From positions 1 through 24,697 of the forward strand of contig CALEYV010000069.1 of the NCBI GenBank assembly GCA_937927875.1: 24,697 bases of DNA, written 5' to 3'. Positions within the stretch are counted from its first letter, which is position 1. Every line of letters begins with the position of its first letter. Position numbers and translations under genes: made by a program. Of this stretch, positions 7,402 to 16,482 are shown in pieces. The notes below the pieces were generated by a model, which was not told the origin of the DNA, ran no database searches, and saw only the letters and a list, made by a program, of their open reading frames with translations. This stretch comes from an uncultured Actinomycetes bacterium. GTDB lineage: Bacteria > Actinomycetota > Acidimicrobiia > IMCC26256 > PALSA-555.

Positions 7402-7779
7402 GTGCGGTTCTGGACGCTCGAGGAGGCCACCGCCGCGCTCCCCGAGGTCCGGGCGCTCGTGGAGCGCATGCGGGAGCTGGCGACGGCCGCGGCGGCGCGG
7501 GCGCGCCAGACGCGCGGCAACGGGTCGCCGTCCGGGAACGGGCAGACGCCGGCCGCCGGAGCGGCCGACGCCGACCTGCGCGCCGTCGTCGCCGATCTGA
7601 CCGAACGTGGCATCGTCGTGCGCGACCCCGCGCGCGGGCTGATCGACTTCCCCGCCCAGTCACCGACCGGGCGCGAGTACCTGCTCTGCTGGCTCGACGG
7701 CGAGGACGCCATCGAGTGGTGGCACTGGCCCGAGGCCGGCTTCGCGGGCCGCACGCCGCTGTCGCAGCCTCCGGAGTGA
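7402..7779 (+). CDS. DUF2203 family protein
   Basis: 125 residues, soluble, function unknown. It has the family layout: an N-terminal FWTLEEATAALPEVRALVERM helix, a low-complexity Ala/Gly/Asn linker (about 28-56), then GIVVRDPARGLIDFPA (70-85) and a C-terminal block LCWLDGE with IEWWHW and GFAGRTPL (95-120). The conserved Asp, Trp and His of these blocks could suit a metal or ligand site, but nothing is proven. GTG 7402 matches the usual N-terminus (M-R-F-x-T-L-E-E-A) and has a -10 seven bases before it. ATG 7363 would add 13 residues. It converges with the polyphosphate glucokinase gene with a one-base gap. Confidence 0.8.
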   Translation: MRFWTLEEATAALPEVRALVERMRELATAAAARARQTRGNGSPSGNGQTPAAGAADADLRAVVADLTERGIVVRDPARGLIDFPAQSPTGREYLLCWLDGEDAIEWWHWPEAGFAGRTPLSQPPE

Positions 7780-7780
7780 C

Positions 7781-8632
7781 CTACGCCGAGCTCGGCGTCC
7801 CGTCCCGCGGCGCGGTCGGCGCAGGCGGGACAGTCGCTTTCGCCGCCGGCGCGGCGGCCGTCGTCGCGGCGGGGGCCGGTGTGGGTGAGGTGCCGTTCGC
7901 CTTCTGGGCCGCGAGGGCGGCGCCGACGATGCCGGCCTCGTTCAGCAGCTTGGCCGGCACCACCTCGGCGTTCGTCGTGAGCCGGTGGACGAAGCGGTCC
8001 GACTTCTTGCTCACGCCGCCGCCCAGGATGAACAGGTCGGGCGAGAGCAGCCGCTCCAGCTCGAGCAGGTAGGCGTCGAGCCGGCGCGCCCACTTGCCCC
8101 ACGACAGCCCGAGCCGCTGCCGCACGCTGTCGGAGGCCCGCGCCTCGGCCTCCCGCTTCCCCAGCTTCAGGTGGCCGAGCTCGGTGTTCGGGACCAGCAC
8201 CCCGTCGACGAACAGGGCGCTCCCGATCCCGGTGCCGAGCGTGATCATCATCACGACGCCGGTCTGACCTTTGCCGGCCCCGAACTCCATCTCGGCGACG
8301 CCGGCGGCGTCGGCGTCGTTCACGACCGTGACGTCACAGTGCGAGGAGCGCGCGAACGTCGCCGCCACGTCGGTCCCGATCCACGACCGGTCGATGTTGG
8401 CCGCGGTGCGGGCCACCCCCGCCTTCACCACCGCGGGGAACGTCGCGCCGACCCGACCCGTCCAGTCGAAGTGGGTGGTGAGCTCGGCGAAGACCCGGGC
8501 CATGCTGTTGGGGACTGCCGGGTGCGGGGTGAGGATCCGGTGGCGGGGCGCGATCAGGTCGCCGGTGTTCGTGTCGACCGGTGCCGCCTTCATGCCCGTC
8601 CCGCCGATGTCGATCCCGAGGAGCGTCGGCAT
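7781..8632 (-). CDS. ppgK: Polyphosphate glucokinase
   Basis: 283 residues. It phosphorylates glucose to glucose-6-phosphate with inorganic polyphosphate (often also ATP) in the cytoplasm. Features: the phosphate-binding IDIGGTGMK (7-15), catalytic Asp106 in NDADAAG, the second phosphate loop TLGTGIGSAL (131-140), ELGHLKLGKR (151-160) and FILGGGVSKK (201-210). ELGHLKLGK and the WGKWARRLDAYL segment separate this family from general ROK kinases, and it has no CxCGxxGC zinc motif. After about residue 244 comes an Ala/Pro/Thr-rich tail of some 40 residues, longer than usual and probably disordered. ATG 8632 follows GGAGGG by three bases. It diverges from gnd-zwf-ROK kinase across a region with a large palindrome. 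Confidence 0.92.
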   Translation of the reverse strand: MPTLLGIDIGGTGMKAAPVDTNTGDLIAPRHRILTPHPAVPNSMARVFAELTTHFDWTGRVGATFPAVVKAGVARTAANIDRSWIGTDVAATFARSSHCDVTVVNDADAAGVAEMEFGAGKGQTGVVMMITLGTGIGSALFVDGVLVPNTELGHLKLGKREAEARASDSVRQRLGLSWGKWARRLDAYLLELERLLSPDLFILGGGVSKKSDRFVHRLTTNAEVVPAKLLNEAGIVGAALAAQKANGTSPTPAPAATTAAAPAAKATVPPAPTAPRDGTPSSA

Positions 8633-8675
8633 GGTCCCTCCGTGGCTCGGGCCCGGTTCCCCGGCCGGGCTGCCC

Positions 8676-8721
8676 CCAGTCTCGCCCACCACCGTCACGT
8701 TCGTGACGGTGGGGAGACTGG
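8676..8721. promoter_or_regulatory. Nested palindrome between ppgK and gnd (candidate operator or hairpin)
   Basis: The inner palindrome has perfect 11-bp arms, CCACCGTCACG (8689-8699) and CGTGACGGTGG (8702-8712), around a TT centre. Outside it are perfect 8-bp arms CCAGTCTC (8676-8683) and GAGACTGG (8714-8721). It lies 57 bp before the ppgK start and about 107 bp before gnd, in the only substantial gap of the sugar locus. It may be a regulator site serving both directions. As RNA it would form a strong hairpin. The regulator is not identifiable from this window. Confidence 0.6.
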
Positions 8722-8764
8722 ACGTCCAGCAACCGTCGGGGCGCCGAACAAACCGTGCTCGGCC

Positions 8765-8794
8765 TTGCCCGCGGGCGCGCCGCGCTCCAAGGAT
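8765..8794 (+). promoter_or_regulatory. Possible promoter of the gnd-zwf operon
   Basis: TTGCCC (8765-8770) and AAGGAT (8789-8794) are separated by 18 bp and lie 25 bp before the gnd start. Match to consensus is only moderate, so this is a weak prediction. The palindrome at 8676-8721 lies upstream of it. Confidence 0.25.
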
Positions 8795-8819
8795 GGGGCT
8801 GTCGCGGAGGAGGAGCCAC

Positions 8820-9842
8820 ATGCAGCTCGGGATGATCGGACTGGGCCGAATGGGCGCCAACCTGGTGCGCCGGCTGATGCGCGACGGCCACGAGTGCGTC
8901 GTCTACGACGTCAGCGCGGAGCCCGTGAAGACGCTCGAGGGTGAGGGCGCGATCGGCGCCACCCAGCTGGCCGACTTCGTCGCCAAGCTGACCCCGCCCC
9001 GGGCGATCTGGATCATGGTCCCGGCCGGCGTCGTCGACAGTACCCTCGAGCAGCTCGTCCCGTCGCTCGAGGCCGGTGACATCGTCATCGACGGCGGCAA
9101 CTCGTACTACCGGGACGACATCGCCCGCGCCCACCGGCTCGCGGAGCGCAAGCTCCACTACGTCGACGTGGGGACGAGCGGCGGCGTGTTCGGCCTCGAC
9201 CGGGGGTTCTGCCTCATGATCGGCGGCGAGGACGAGGTCGTCGCGCACCTCGACCCGATCTTCGCCACCATCGCGCCCGGCGTCGACGCCGCGCCGCGCA
9301 CGCCGGGACGCACCGGCACCCCGAGCCCGGCCGAGAACGGCTACCTGCACTGCGGGCCGAACGGCGCCGGTCACTTCGTGAAGATGGTGCACAACGGCAT
9401 CGAGTACGGGCTCATGGCCGCGTACGCCGAGGGGCTGAACATCCTGCGCCACGCCGACGTCGGCGCCCAGCAGCAGGCGGTCGACGCCGAGACCGCGCCG
9501 CTGCGCGACGCCGAGTACTACCAGTACTCGCTGGACATCCCCGAGGTGGCGGAGGTGTGGCGGCGGGGCAGCGTCATCGCGTCGTGGCTGCTCGACCTCA
9601 CCGCCGACGCGCTGCACCAGGTCCCCGACCTCGCCGACTTCGAGGGGCGGGTGTCCGACTCCGGCGAGGGCCGCTGGACGGTGCTCGCGGCCGTCGACGA
9701 GGGGGTGCCCGCCACCGTGCTGAGCGCGGCCCTCTACAACCGCTTCGCGTCCCGGGGCCAGGCCGACTTCGCCGACCGCCTGCTGTCGGCGATGCGCAAG
9801 GAGTTCGGCGGCCACGCCGAGAAGCCGGGGGGCGCCCAGTGA
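8820..9842 (+). CDS. gnd: 6-phosphogluconate dehydrogenase, decarboxylating, short NAD-type
   Basis: 340 residues, the short form. It oxidises 6-phosphogluconate to ribulose-5-phosphate and CO2. The Rossmann motif is GLGRMG (7-12). The second strand ends in Asp30 (VVYDVS), where NADP enzymes usually carry Asn-Arg, so NAD is the likely cofactor (inference). Other marks are IDGGNS (90-95), DVGTSGGV (116-123) and the catalytic Lys188 in HFVKMVHNGIEYG. Residues 154-174 form a Pro/Gly/Thr-rich insertion before the GYLHCGPNGAGH block. ATG 8820 follows a clear GGAGGAGGAG. Its stop overlaps the zwf start (GTGA), so the two are translationally coupled. Confidence 0.95.
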   Translation: MQLGMIGLGRMGANLVRRLMRDGHECVVYDVSAEPVKTLEGEGAIGATQLADFVAKLTPPRAIWIMVPAGVVDSTLEQLVPSLEAGDIVIDGGNSYYRDDIARAHRLAERKLHYVDVGTSGGVFGLDRGFCLMIGGEDEVVAHLDPIFATIAPGVDAAPRTPGRTGTPSPAENGYLHCGPNGAGHFVKMVHNGIEYGLMAAYAEGLNILRHADVGAQQQAVDAETAPLRDAEYYQYSLDIPEVAEVWRRGSVIASWLLDLTADALHQVPDLADFEGRVSDSGEGRWTVLAAVDEGVPATVLSAALYNRFASRGQADFADRLLSAMRKEFGGHAEKPGGAQ

Positions 9843-11227
9843 CACCGCTGCCGCCCGCCGACACGCTGGTGTTCTTCGGCGCCACCGGCGACCTCGCCCA
9901 CAAGATGATCTTCCCGGCCCTCTACCGGATGGCCAAGCGCGACGCGCTCGGCTTCCCCGTCATCGGCGTCGCCTCGTCGCCGTGGTCCCTCGAGCAGCTC
10001 GAGGCCCGGGCCCGGGACGGGATCGAGCAGTTCGGCGGCGGCGTCGACGACGAGGACGCCTTCGGCCGGCTGACGGCGGTCCTCAAGTACGTCGACGGCG
10101 ACTACAAGGACGCCGCCACCTTCAAGGCCATCAAGAAGGCGCTCGGTGACGCGAAGCGCCCGGCCAGCTACCTCGCCATCCCGCCGACGCTGTTCGACAC
10201 CGTCGTCGAGGGGCTGGGGTCGGCCAGCATCGCCAAGGACGGCCGGGTGATCGTCGAGAAGCCGTTCGGGCGCGACCTCGCGTCCGCCAAGCAGCTCGAC
10301 GAGATCCTGCACTCGGTGTTCCCGGAGTCGTCCGTCTTCCGCATCGACCACTACCTCGGGAAGGAGGCGATCCAGAACATCCTCTACTTCCGGTTCTCCA
10401 ACGCCTTCCTCGAGCCGATCTGGAACCGCAACTACGTCCGGCAGGTCCAGATCACGATGGCGGAGGACTTCGGGGTCCAGGGCCGGGGCCGCTTCTACGA
10501 GGAGGTCGGGACGCTGCGCGACGTGGTCCAGAACCATCTCCTCCAGACCTGCTCCCTCCTCGCCATGGAGCCGCCGGTCGGCCCCGACGTCGAGGAGCTG
10601 CGAGACGCCAAGGAGAAGGTGTTCTTCGCCATGGAGACCCTGGAGCGCAAGGACCTGGTCCGGGGCCAGTTCGACGGGTACCGCGACGAGGACGGCGTGG
10701 ACCCGAACTCCGACGTCGAGACGTACGCGGCGGCGCGGTTCCAGATCGATTCGTGGCGCTGGGCCGGCGTCCCGTTCTTCGTCCGGGCCGGCAAGGAGCT
10801 GCCGGTCACGTGCACCGAGGTGCGGGTGGAGCTGCACCGGCCGCCGCAGCGGGTCTTCGCCCAGTACGAGGACATGCCTCGCGACACGAACTACCTCCGG
10901 TTCCGCCTCAACCCGCAGGTCCAGATCGGGCTCGGCGCCCGGGCCAAGATCGCCGGCGAGTCCTTCTGCGGGCACACGGTCGAGCTCACCCTCACCGACA
11001 ACCAGCCCGACGAGATGACGGCGTACGAGCGGCTGCTCGGCGACGCCATGGCCGGCGAGAACCTGCTGTTCGCGCGGGAGGACGGCGTCGAGGCGGCGTG
11101 GCGGGTGGTGAACGACGTGCTCACCGACCACGACCCCGCGATCCCCTACAAGCCGCACACCTGGGGGCCGGCGAAGGCCGAGGCCCTGATCCACGACGCC
11201 GACGGCTGGCACGACCCGGTCGTCTGA
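9839..11227 (+). CDS. zwf: Glucose-6-phosphate 1-dehydrogenase
   Basis: 462 residues, slightly shorter than the common 480-510. It oxidises glucose-6-phosphate to 6-phosphogluconolactone, the entry step of the oxidative pentose phosphate pathway. Motifs: the nucleotide-binding GATGDLAHK (14-22), EKPFG (140-144), the active-site RIDHYLGKE (168-176) and the C-terminal ENLLFAREDGVEAAW with YKPHTWGP. GTG 9839 overlaps the gnd stop by four bases. The ROK kinase begins one base after its stop. No opcA or pgl gene is in the window; opcA accompanies zwf in many other actinobacteria. Confidence 0.97.
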   Translation: MTPLPPADTLVFFGATGDLAHKMIFPALYRMAKRDALGFPVIGVASSPWSLEQLEARARDGIEQFGGGVDDEDAFGRLTAVLKYVDGDYKDAATFKAIKKALGDAKRPASYLAIPPTLFDTVVEGLGSASIAKDGRVIVEKPFGRDLASAKQLDEILHSVFPESSVFRIDHYLGKEAIQNILYFRFSNAFLEPIWNRNYVRQVQITMAEDFGVQGRGRFYEEVGTLRDVVQNHLLQTCSLLAMEPPVGPDVEELRDAKEKVFFAMETLERKDLVRGQFDGYRDEDGVDPNSDVETYAAARFQIDSWRWAGVPFFVRAGKELPVTCTEVRVELHRPPQRVFAQYEDMPRDTNYLRFRLNPQVQIGLGARAKIAGESFCGHTVELTLTDNQPDEMTAYERLLGDAMAGENLLFAREDGVEAAWRVVNDVLTDHDPAIPYKPHTWGPAKAEALIHDADGWHDPVV

Positions 11228-11228
11228 C

Positions 11229-12128
11229 GTGAGCCACACCCTGGCCGTCGATCTCGGCGGGACCAACATGCGGGGCGCGATCGTCGACGGGGCCGGCACC
11301 ATCGTCGACCGGGTGCAGGCCAAGACGCCCCACGACAGCCCGAACGTCGAGCCGCTGCTCGAGCTGATCCGGCCGCTCGCCGCGCATCCGGGCGTCGAGC
11401 ACGCGGTCGCCGGCGTCCCGGCCCGGGTCGACCACGAGGCCGGCACGCTCCTCGACGCGCCGAACCTGCCGCGGCGGTGGCCGCACCTCATCACGCGCGC
11501 CGAGCTCGAGCGGGAGCTGCGCCTGCCGGTCACGCTGGCCAACGACGCCGACGTGGCGGCGGTCGGGGAGGCGCACTTCGGCGCCGCCCGGGGGCACCGC
11601 GACGTGGTCTACGTGACGATCTCGACCGGGCTCGGCGCCGGCATCATCGTCGGCGGCCGGCTGGTGCTCCCCCGCTGCTCCGCCGGCGAGGTCGGACACA
11701 CCGTGATCGACCGGGGGCTCGCCGCGGCCGGCGGCGACGGCACCGTCGAGGGGCTCGGCTCGGGCACCGCGCTGGCCCGCCACGCCCACGCGGTCGGGCT
11801 CGACGCGGTCGGGGCCGCGCTCGAAGCCCTCGTCCAGGCCGGCGACGCCGAGGCCACCAAGATCTGGGACGAGGCGATGTTCGCGGCCGCGCTCGGGATC
11901 GTGAACCTGGCCCACGTCGCGTCGCCGAGCATCGTGGTCGTCGGCGGCGGCGTCGGCCGGCACGGGGAGCTCGTGAACGCGCCGATCCGGGCCGCGCTCG
12001 AGCGGTTCGGGCCCCGCGGCCCCACCATCGAGGTCGTGACCGCCGCCCTCGGCGACGACCCCGGGCTCATCGGCGCGGCGGCCTGGCGCGACGCGACGGG
12101 ACCGCCGGCGACGGACGACGCCCGATGA
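11229..12128 (+). CDS. ROK-family sugar kinase, probable glucokinase, without zinc-cysteine motif
   Basis: 299 residues. ROK kinases phosphorylate glucose or related sugars with ATP. The core is intact: AVDLGGTNMRGAIVD (6-20), catalytic Asp106 in LANDADVAA, STGLGAGIIVGG (132-143), SAGEVGHTVID (151-161) and VVVGGGVGRHGEL. His157 is the usual zinc-ligand histidine, but the CxCGxxGC cluster expected just after it is absent. That segment reads DRGLAAAGGDGTVEGLGSGT, with no cysteine. It is therefore a diverged ROK member that probably lacks structural zinc. Position after gnd-zwf makes glucose the best guess; mannose or an amino sugar is possible. GTG 11229 is one base past the zwf stop, and its stop overlaps ridA (ATGA). 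Confidence 0.88.
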   Translation: MSHTLAVDLGGTNMRGAIVDGAGTIVDRVQAKTPHDSPNVEPLLELIRPLAAHPGVEHAVAGVPARVDHEAGTLLDAPNLPRRWPHLITRAELERELRLPVTLANDADVAAVGEAHFGAARGHRDVVYVTISTGLGAGIIVGGRLVLPRCSAGEVGHTVIDRGLAAAGGDGTVEGLGSGTALARHAHAVGLDAVGAALEALVQAGDAEATKIWDEAMFAAALGIVNLAHVASPSIVVVGGGVGRHGELVNAPIRAALERFGPRGPTIEVVTAALGDDPGLIGAAAWRDATGPPATDDAR

Positions 12129-12529
12129 CGACCACCCCGAGCCCGATCCCGACCCCGAGCCAGCCGTGGGTCGGCGGGCCGTACTCGGGCGCGGTGCGGG
12201 CCGGCGACTGGGTCGTCCTGGCGGGCCAGATCGGCGTCGACCCTTCGACCGAGGCGCTCGTGGGCGGCGGCCCGGCCGAGCAGCTCGCCCAGGCGCTCGC
12301 CAACGTGACCGCCATCCTGGGCGACGCCGGCGCGGGCTGGCGCGACGTGGCGAAGGTGACGATCTTCCTCGCCGTCGACGACCCGGGAATGATGCCGGCG
12401 CTGAACGCGCTGTACACCGAGCACCTCGGCGAGCACCGGCCGGCCCGCACCACCGTCGGGGTGGCGTGGCTGCCGCTCCGGGCGCTCGTCGAGCTCGAGG
12501 TGTGGGCTTACATTCCGGAGGCGAGATGA
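12125..12529 (+). CDS. RidA family (YjgF/UK114) enamine/imine deaminase
   Basis: 134 residues, soluble, normally a trimer. RidA proteins hydrolyse reactive enamines and imines made by PLP enzymes, protecting the cell from 2-aminoacrylate. Visible marks are VLAGQIGVDP (31-40), NVTAILGDAGAGWRDVAKVTIFL (60-82), the conserved Arg108 in RPARTTVGVAWLP and Glu124 in LVELEVWAY. Arg and Glu of the active site are thus present, in keeping with a deaminase. The first 15 residues are a Pro/Thr/Ser run coded by short repeated CCG-rich hexamers. The start overlaps the ROK kinase stop (ATGA), and the stop overlaps the msrB start (ATGA). Confidence 0.9.
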   Translation: MTTTPSPIPTPSQPWVGGPYSGAVRAGDWVVLAGQIGVDPSTEALVGGGPAEQLAQALANVTAILGDAGAGWRDVAKVTIFLAVDDPGMMPALNALYTEHLGEHRPARTTVGVAWLPLRALVELEVWAYIPEAR

Positions 12530-12927
12530 CCGACCAGCGCGACGTCGAGCGCACCGACGAGGAGTGGCGCGCCGAGCTCAGCCCCGAGCAGTACACGGTG
12601 CTGCGCCGGGCCGGGACCGAGCCCGCCTTCAGCGGCAAGTACTGGGACCAGCACGACGACGGCGTCTACCACTGCGCCGGCTGCGGCGCCGAGCTGTTCG
12701 ACGCCAACACCAAGTTCGAGTCCGGCACCGGGTGGCCCAGCTTCACCGAGCCGGTGATCGCCGAGGCGCTGGAGCTGCGACGGGACCGCTCCCACGGGAT
12801 GGTGCGCACCGAGGTGGTGTGCCGCCGCTGCGGCGGTCACCTGGGCCACGTCTTCGACGACGGCCCGGCGCCGACCGGCCAGCGCTACTGCATCAACTCG
12901 CTGTCCCTCGACTTCGACCCTCGCTGA
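12526..12927 (+). CDS. msrB: Peptide-methionine (R)-S-oxide reductase
   Basis: 133 residues, a complete single-domain MsrB. It reduces methionine-R-sulfoxide in proteins. It carries both CxxC zinc pairs (Cys50/Cys53 in HCAGC, Cys99/Cys102 in CRRC), FESGTGWPSF (64-73), the GGHLGHVFDDGP block (103-114) and the catalytic Cys122 in RYCINSLSL. ATG 12526 follows GGAGG by five bases and overlaps the ridA stop, so it is the last gene of the gnd-zwf-ROK-ridA-msrB run. NADPH from the pentose phosphate pathway could support its thioredoxin partner (inference). Its last 35 bases overlap the 3' end of the opposing GGDEF-EAL gene. Confidence 0.97.
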   Translation: MTDQRDVERTDEEWRAELSPEQYTVLRRAGTEPAFSGKYWDQHDDGVYHCAGCGAELFDANTKFESGTGWPSFTEPVIAEALELRRDRSHGMVRTEVVCRRCGGHLGHVFDDGPAPTGQRYCINSLSLDFDPR

Positions 12928-15201
12928 CGCCGGCGACCGCACGGGGCCGTCGGCCGGCGCCCTTCACGCGGGCGGCGAGGAAGGCGGTGGCGTCGGCGGC
13001 CGGGAGCGGCGGCGCGACGACGTAGCCCTGCACGACGTCGCAGCCGAGGTCGACGAGCGCGCCGAGCTGGTCGTGGGTCTCGACCCCCTCCGCGATGACC
13101 TCGAACCCGAGGCCGTGGGCGAGGTCGATGATCGAGCCCACGATGGTGTGGTCGGTGCCGCCCGGCTCGAGGTCGCGGAGGAAGGCCTGGTCGATCTTCA
13201 CCGCGTCGAGCGGGAACCGCTGGAGGTAGGCGAGCGACGAGTAGCCGGTCCCGAAGTCGTCCACGGCCAGCCGCACCCCGACCGCCCGCAGCTGCTCGAG
13301 CCGGTCGCGCGCCAGATCAGGGTCCTGGACCAGCACCGACTCGGTGATCTCGAGGGTCAGGCAGGCCGGGTCGAGGCCCGACACGGCGAGGCAGTGCTCG
13401 ACGAGCTCGAGCAGCCCCGACTGGGCGAGCTGGCGCACCGACACGTTCACCGCCATCGCGACCGGGCGGGCCCGGCCCTGGTTCCACTGGGCGGCCTGCC
13501 GGCACGCCTGCTCCGTGACCTGGGCACCGATCACGCCGATGAGCCCGGTCTCCTCGGCGAGCGGGATGAACTGGGCCGGCGAGATCGGGCCGTCGAGCCC
13601 GTGGTCCCAGCGGGCCAGCGCCTCGAAGCCGACGACCTCGCCCGTGACCGGCCGGACCTGGGGCTGGTAGTAGACGTCGAGCTCCGCGCGCTCGAGCCCG
13701 CGCCGCAGCGCCGACTCGATCTCGAACCGCTCGGTCACCCACGCCCGCATGCCGGCGTCGAAGAGCTCGGCCCGGTTGCCGCCGCTGCCCTTGGCCCGGT
13801 ACATCGCGACGTCGGCGTCGCGCAGCACCGCGGCCGCGTCCTGGTCCTCTCCGCGCAGCGCCACGCCGACGCTGGCGGTCACGTAGGCCTCGGTGCCGTC
13901 GATGACGAACGGCTGGTGGAAGACGTCCACCACCCGCGCCGCCAGGCGGAGCACCGCGTCGTGGTCCTCGACGTCCTCGGCCACGACGACGAACTCGTCG
14001 CCGCCGAGCCGACCGAGGGTGTCGGGCAGGCGGGTGCAGCCGCGCAGGCGCTCGGCGGCCTGGATGAGGACCCGGTCGCCGGCCGGGTGCCCGAGGTTGT
14101 CGTTCACGAGCTTCACGCGGTCGAGGTCGATGTAGAGGACGCCGAGCGGCACCTCGCGACGCTCGGCCCGCAGCACCGCCTGGGTCAGCCGGTCGAGCAG
14201 CAGGGCCCGGTTCGGGAGGCCGGTCAGCTCGTCGTGGGTGGCCTGGCGCGAGAGCACCCGCTGGACGTCCTTCAGCTCGGTGACGTCGCGCGCGATGGCG
14301 GAGCAGTACTCGATCTTCCCGTCCGGCTGGCGATGCGCCAGGAGGACCAGCGACACCGGGATGGCCGGTCCGGCCCCGCCGAGCGTCGCCTCGCCCCGCC
14401 ACTGGCCGTCGCGCAGCATCTCCGGCAGGCCCTCGTGGCGGAGCCGCTGGCGGGTGAGGGGATCGAAGAGCTCCACGACGTTGTGGCCGGTGACGCTGTC
14501 GTCGGCGACGCCCAGCCACCGGCATCCCACCCGGTTCAGGTGCAGCAGCCGGCCGTCGGGGTCGAAGACCGCCACCACGTCGGCGGCCGCCTCGAGCAGC
14601 GCGGTGAGCCGCTCCCGCTCCTGTCGGGCCTGGATCTCGTCGGTGACGTCGGCGGAGGCGACGAACCACCGCGGCGCGCCCTCGCCCCGCAGGGCCCGGA
14701 GCCGCATCCGCGCGTACCGCACCCGCTGGTCGGCGTGCAGGAAGCGGACCGTGGTCTCGACGTCGCCGCCCTCGGTCCAGGACCGGCGGGCCAGCTCCAT
14801 CACGGCCGGGCGGTCGTCGGCGTGGAGGAGGTCGAGGATCGGCTCCTCGGTCCCGACCAGGCTCCGACCGACCAGGGCCCGGTGCGAGGGGTTCTCGAAC
14901 AGCACCCGGCCGTGGGTGTCGACCTCGGCGATCGCGATCGGCGAGTGCTCGGTCACGGCGAGGAGGCGGCCGTGCTCGAGGGCGAGGCGCGACTCCGAGG
15001 TGCGCCGGAGCTCGTCGTTGAGCTCGCTCATCTCGCCGCTCGAGATCTCGAGCGACCGCTCGATGAGGTAGCGCTCGTCGTCGGCGTCGCGGTAGGTGGC
15101 GTCGACGCGGCGCAGGAGGGCGACCCAGGCCTGCCCCGACGGCGGCCGGCTCGGGTCCAGACCCAGCCGGCGGAGCTGGCGGTCCAGGACCCGGTGCAGG
15201 C

Positions 15202-15205
<4 letters not shown>
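12893..15205 (-). CDS. PAS-PAS-GGDEF-EAL cyclic-di-GMP signalling protein
   Basis: 770 residues, no membrane segment. Residues 1-80 are a helical, partly coiled-coil region. PAS domains lie at about 81-195 and 200-315. The diguanylate cyclase domain (about 320-485) has an intact GGDEF at 401-405 and an inhibitory I-site RLPD at 392-395, correctly spaced five residues upstream. The EAL phosphodiesterase domain (about 495-745) has EALARW (528-533), EITES, DDFGTGYSS, VKID and AEGVE, so it also looks active. It may make or degrade c-di-GMP, or switch between the two. GTG 15205 overlaps the FIST gene stop (GTGA), so both proteins are made together and FIST is the likely upstream sensor. The 3' end overlaps msrB by 35 bp. 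Confidence 0.95.
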
Positions 15206-16338
<1,133 letters not shown>

Positions 16339-16482
16339 GCGGCCCCCTCCGTGCCCCTTGTGCGTCCGGGTCCGGGCGTGCGCCGATGGCGCTGCCGCTT
16401 GGTCGTTCGACCGGCCCGATGCGCACCTTGAGCACGGTTCGCGGTGGTGCGGCGCCGGGCCCGGGCGTGGGACCATCCCCCC

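Noticed and set aside
8334..9845. 503-codon minus-strand frame across gnd
   Set aside because: It is the antisense shadow of gnd, lacks motifs and runs into ppgK in a different frame.
9734..11542. 602-codon minus-strand frame across zwf
   Set aside because: It has a shadow composition (Arg/Val/Leu/Glu) with no recognisable domain, and zwf is certain on the plus strand.
12125..12170. Short CCG-rich hexamer repeats at the start of ridA
   Set aside because: They simply encode a Pro/Thr/Ser N-terminal run and are too short to be a functional repeat array.
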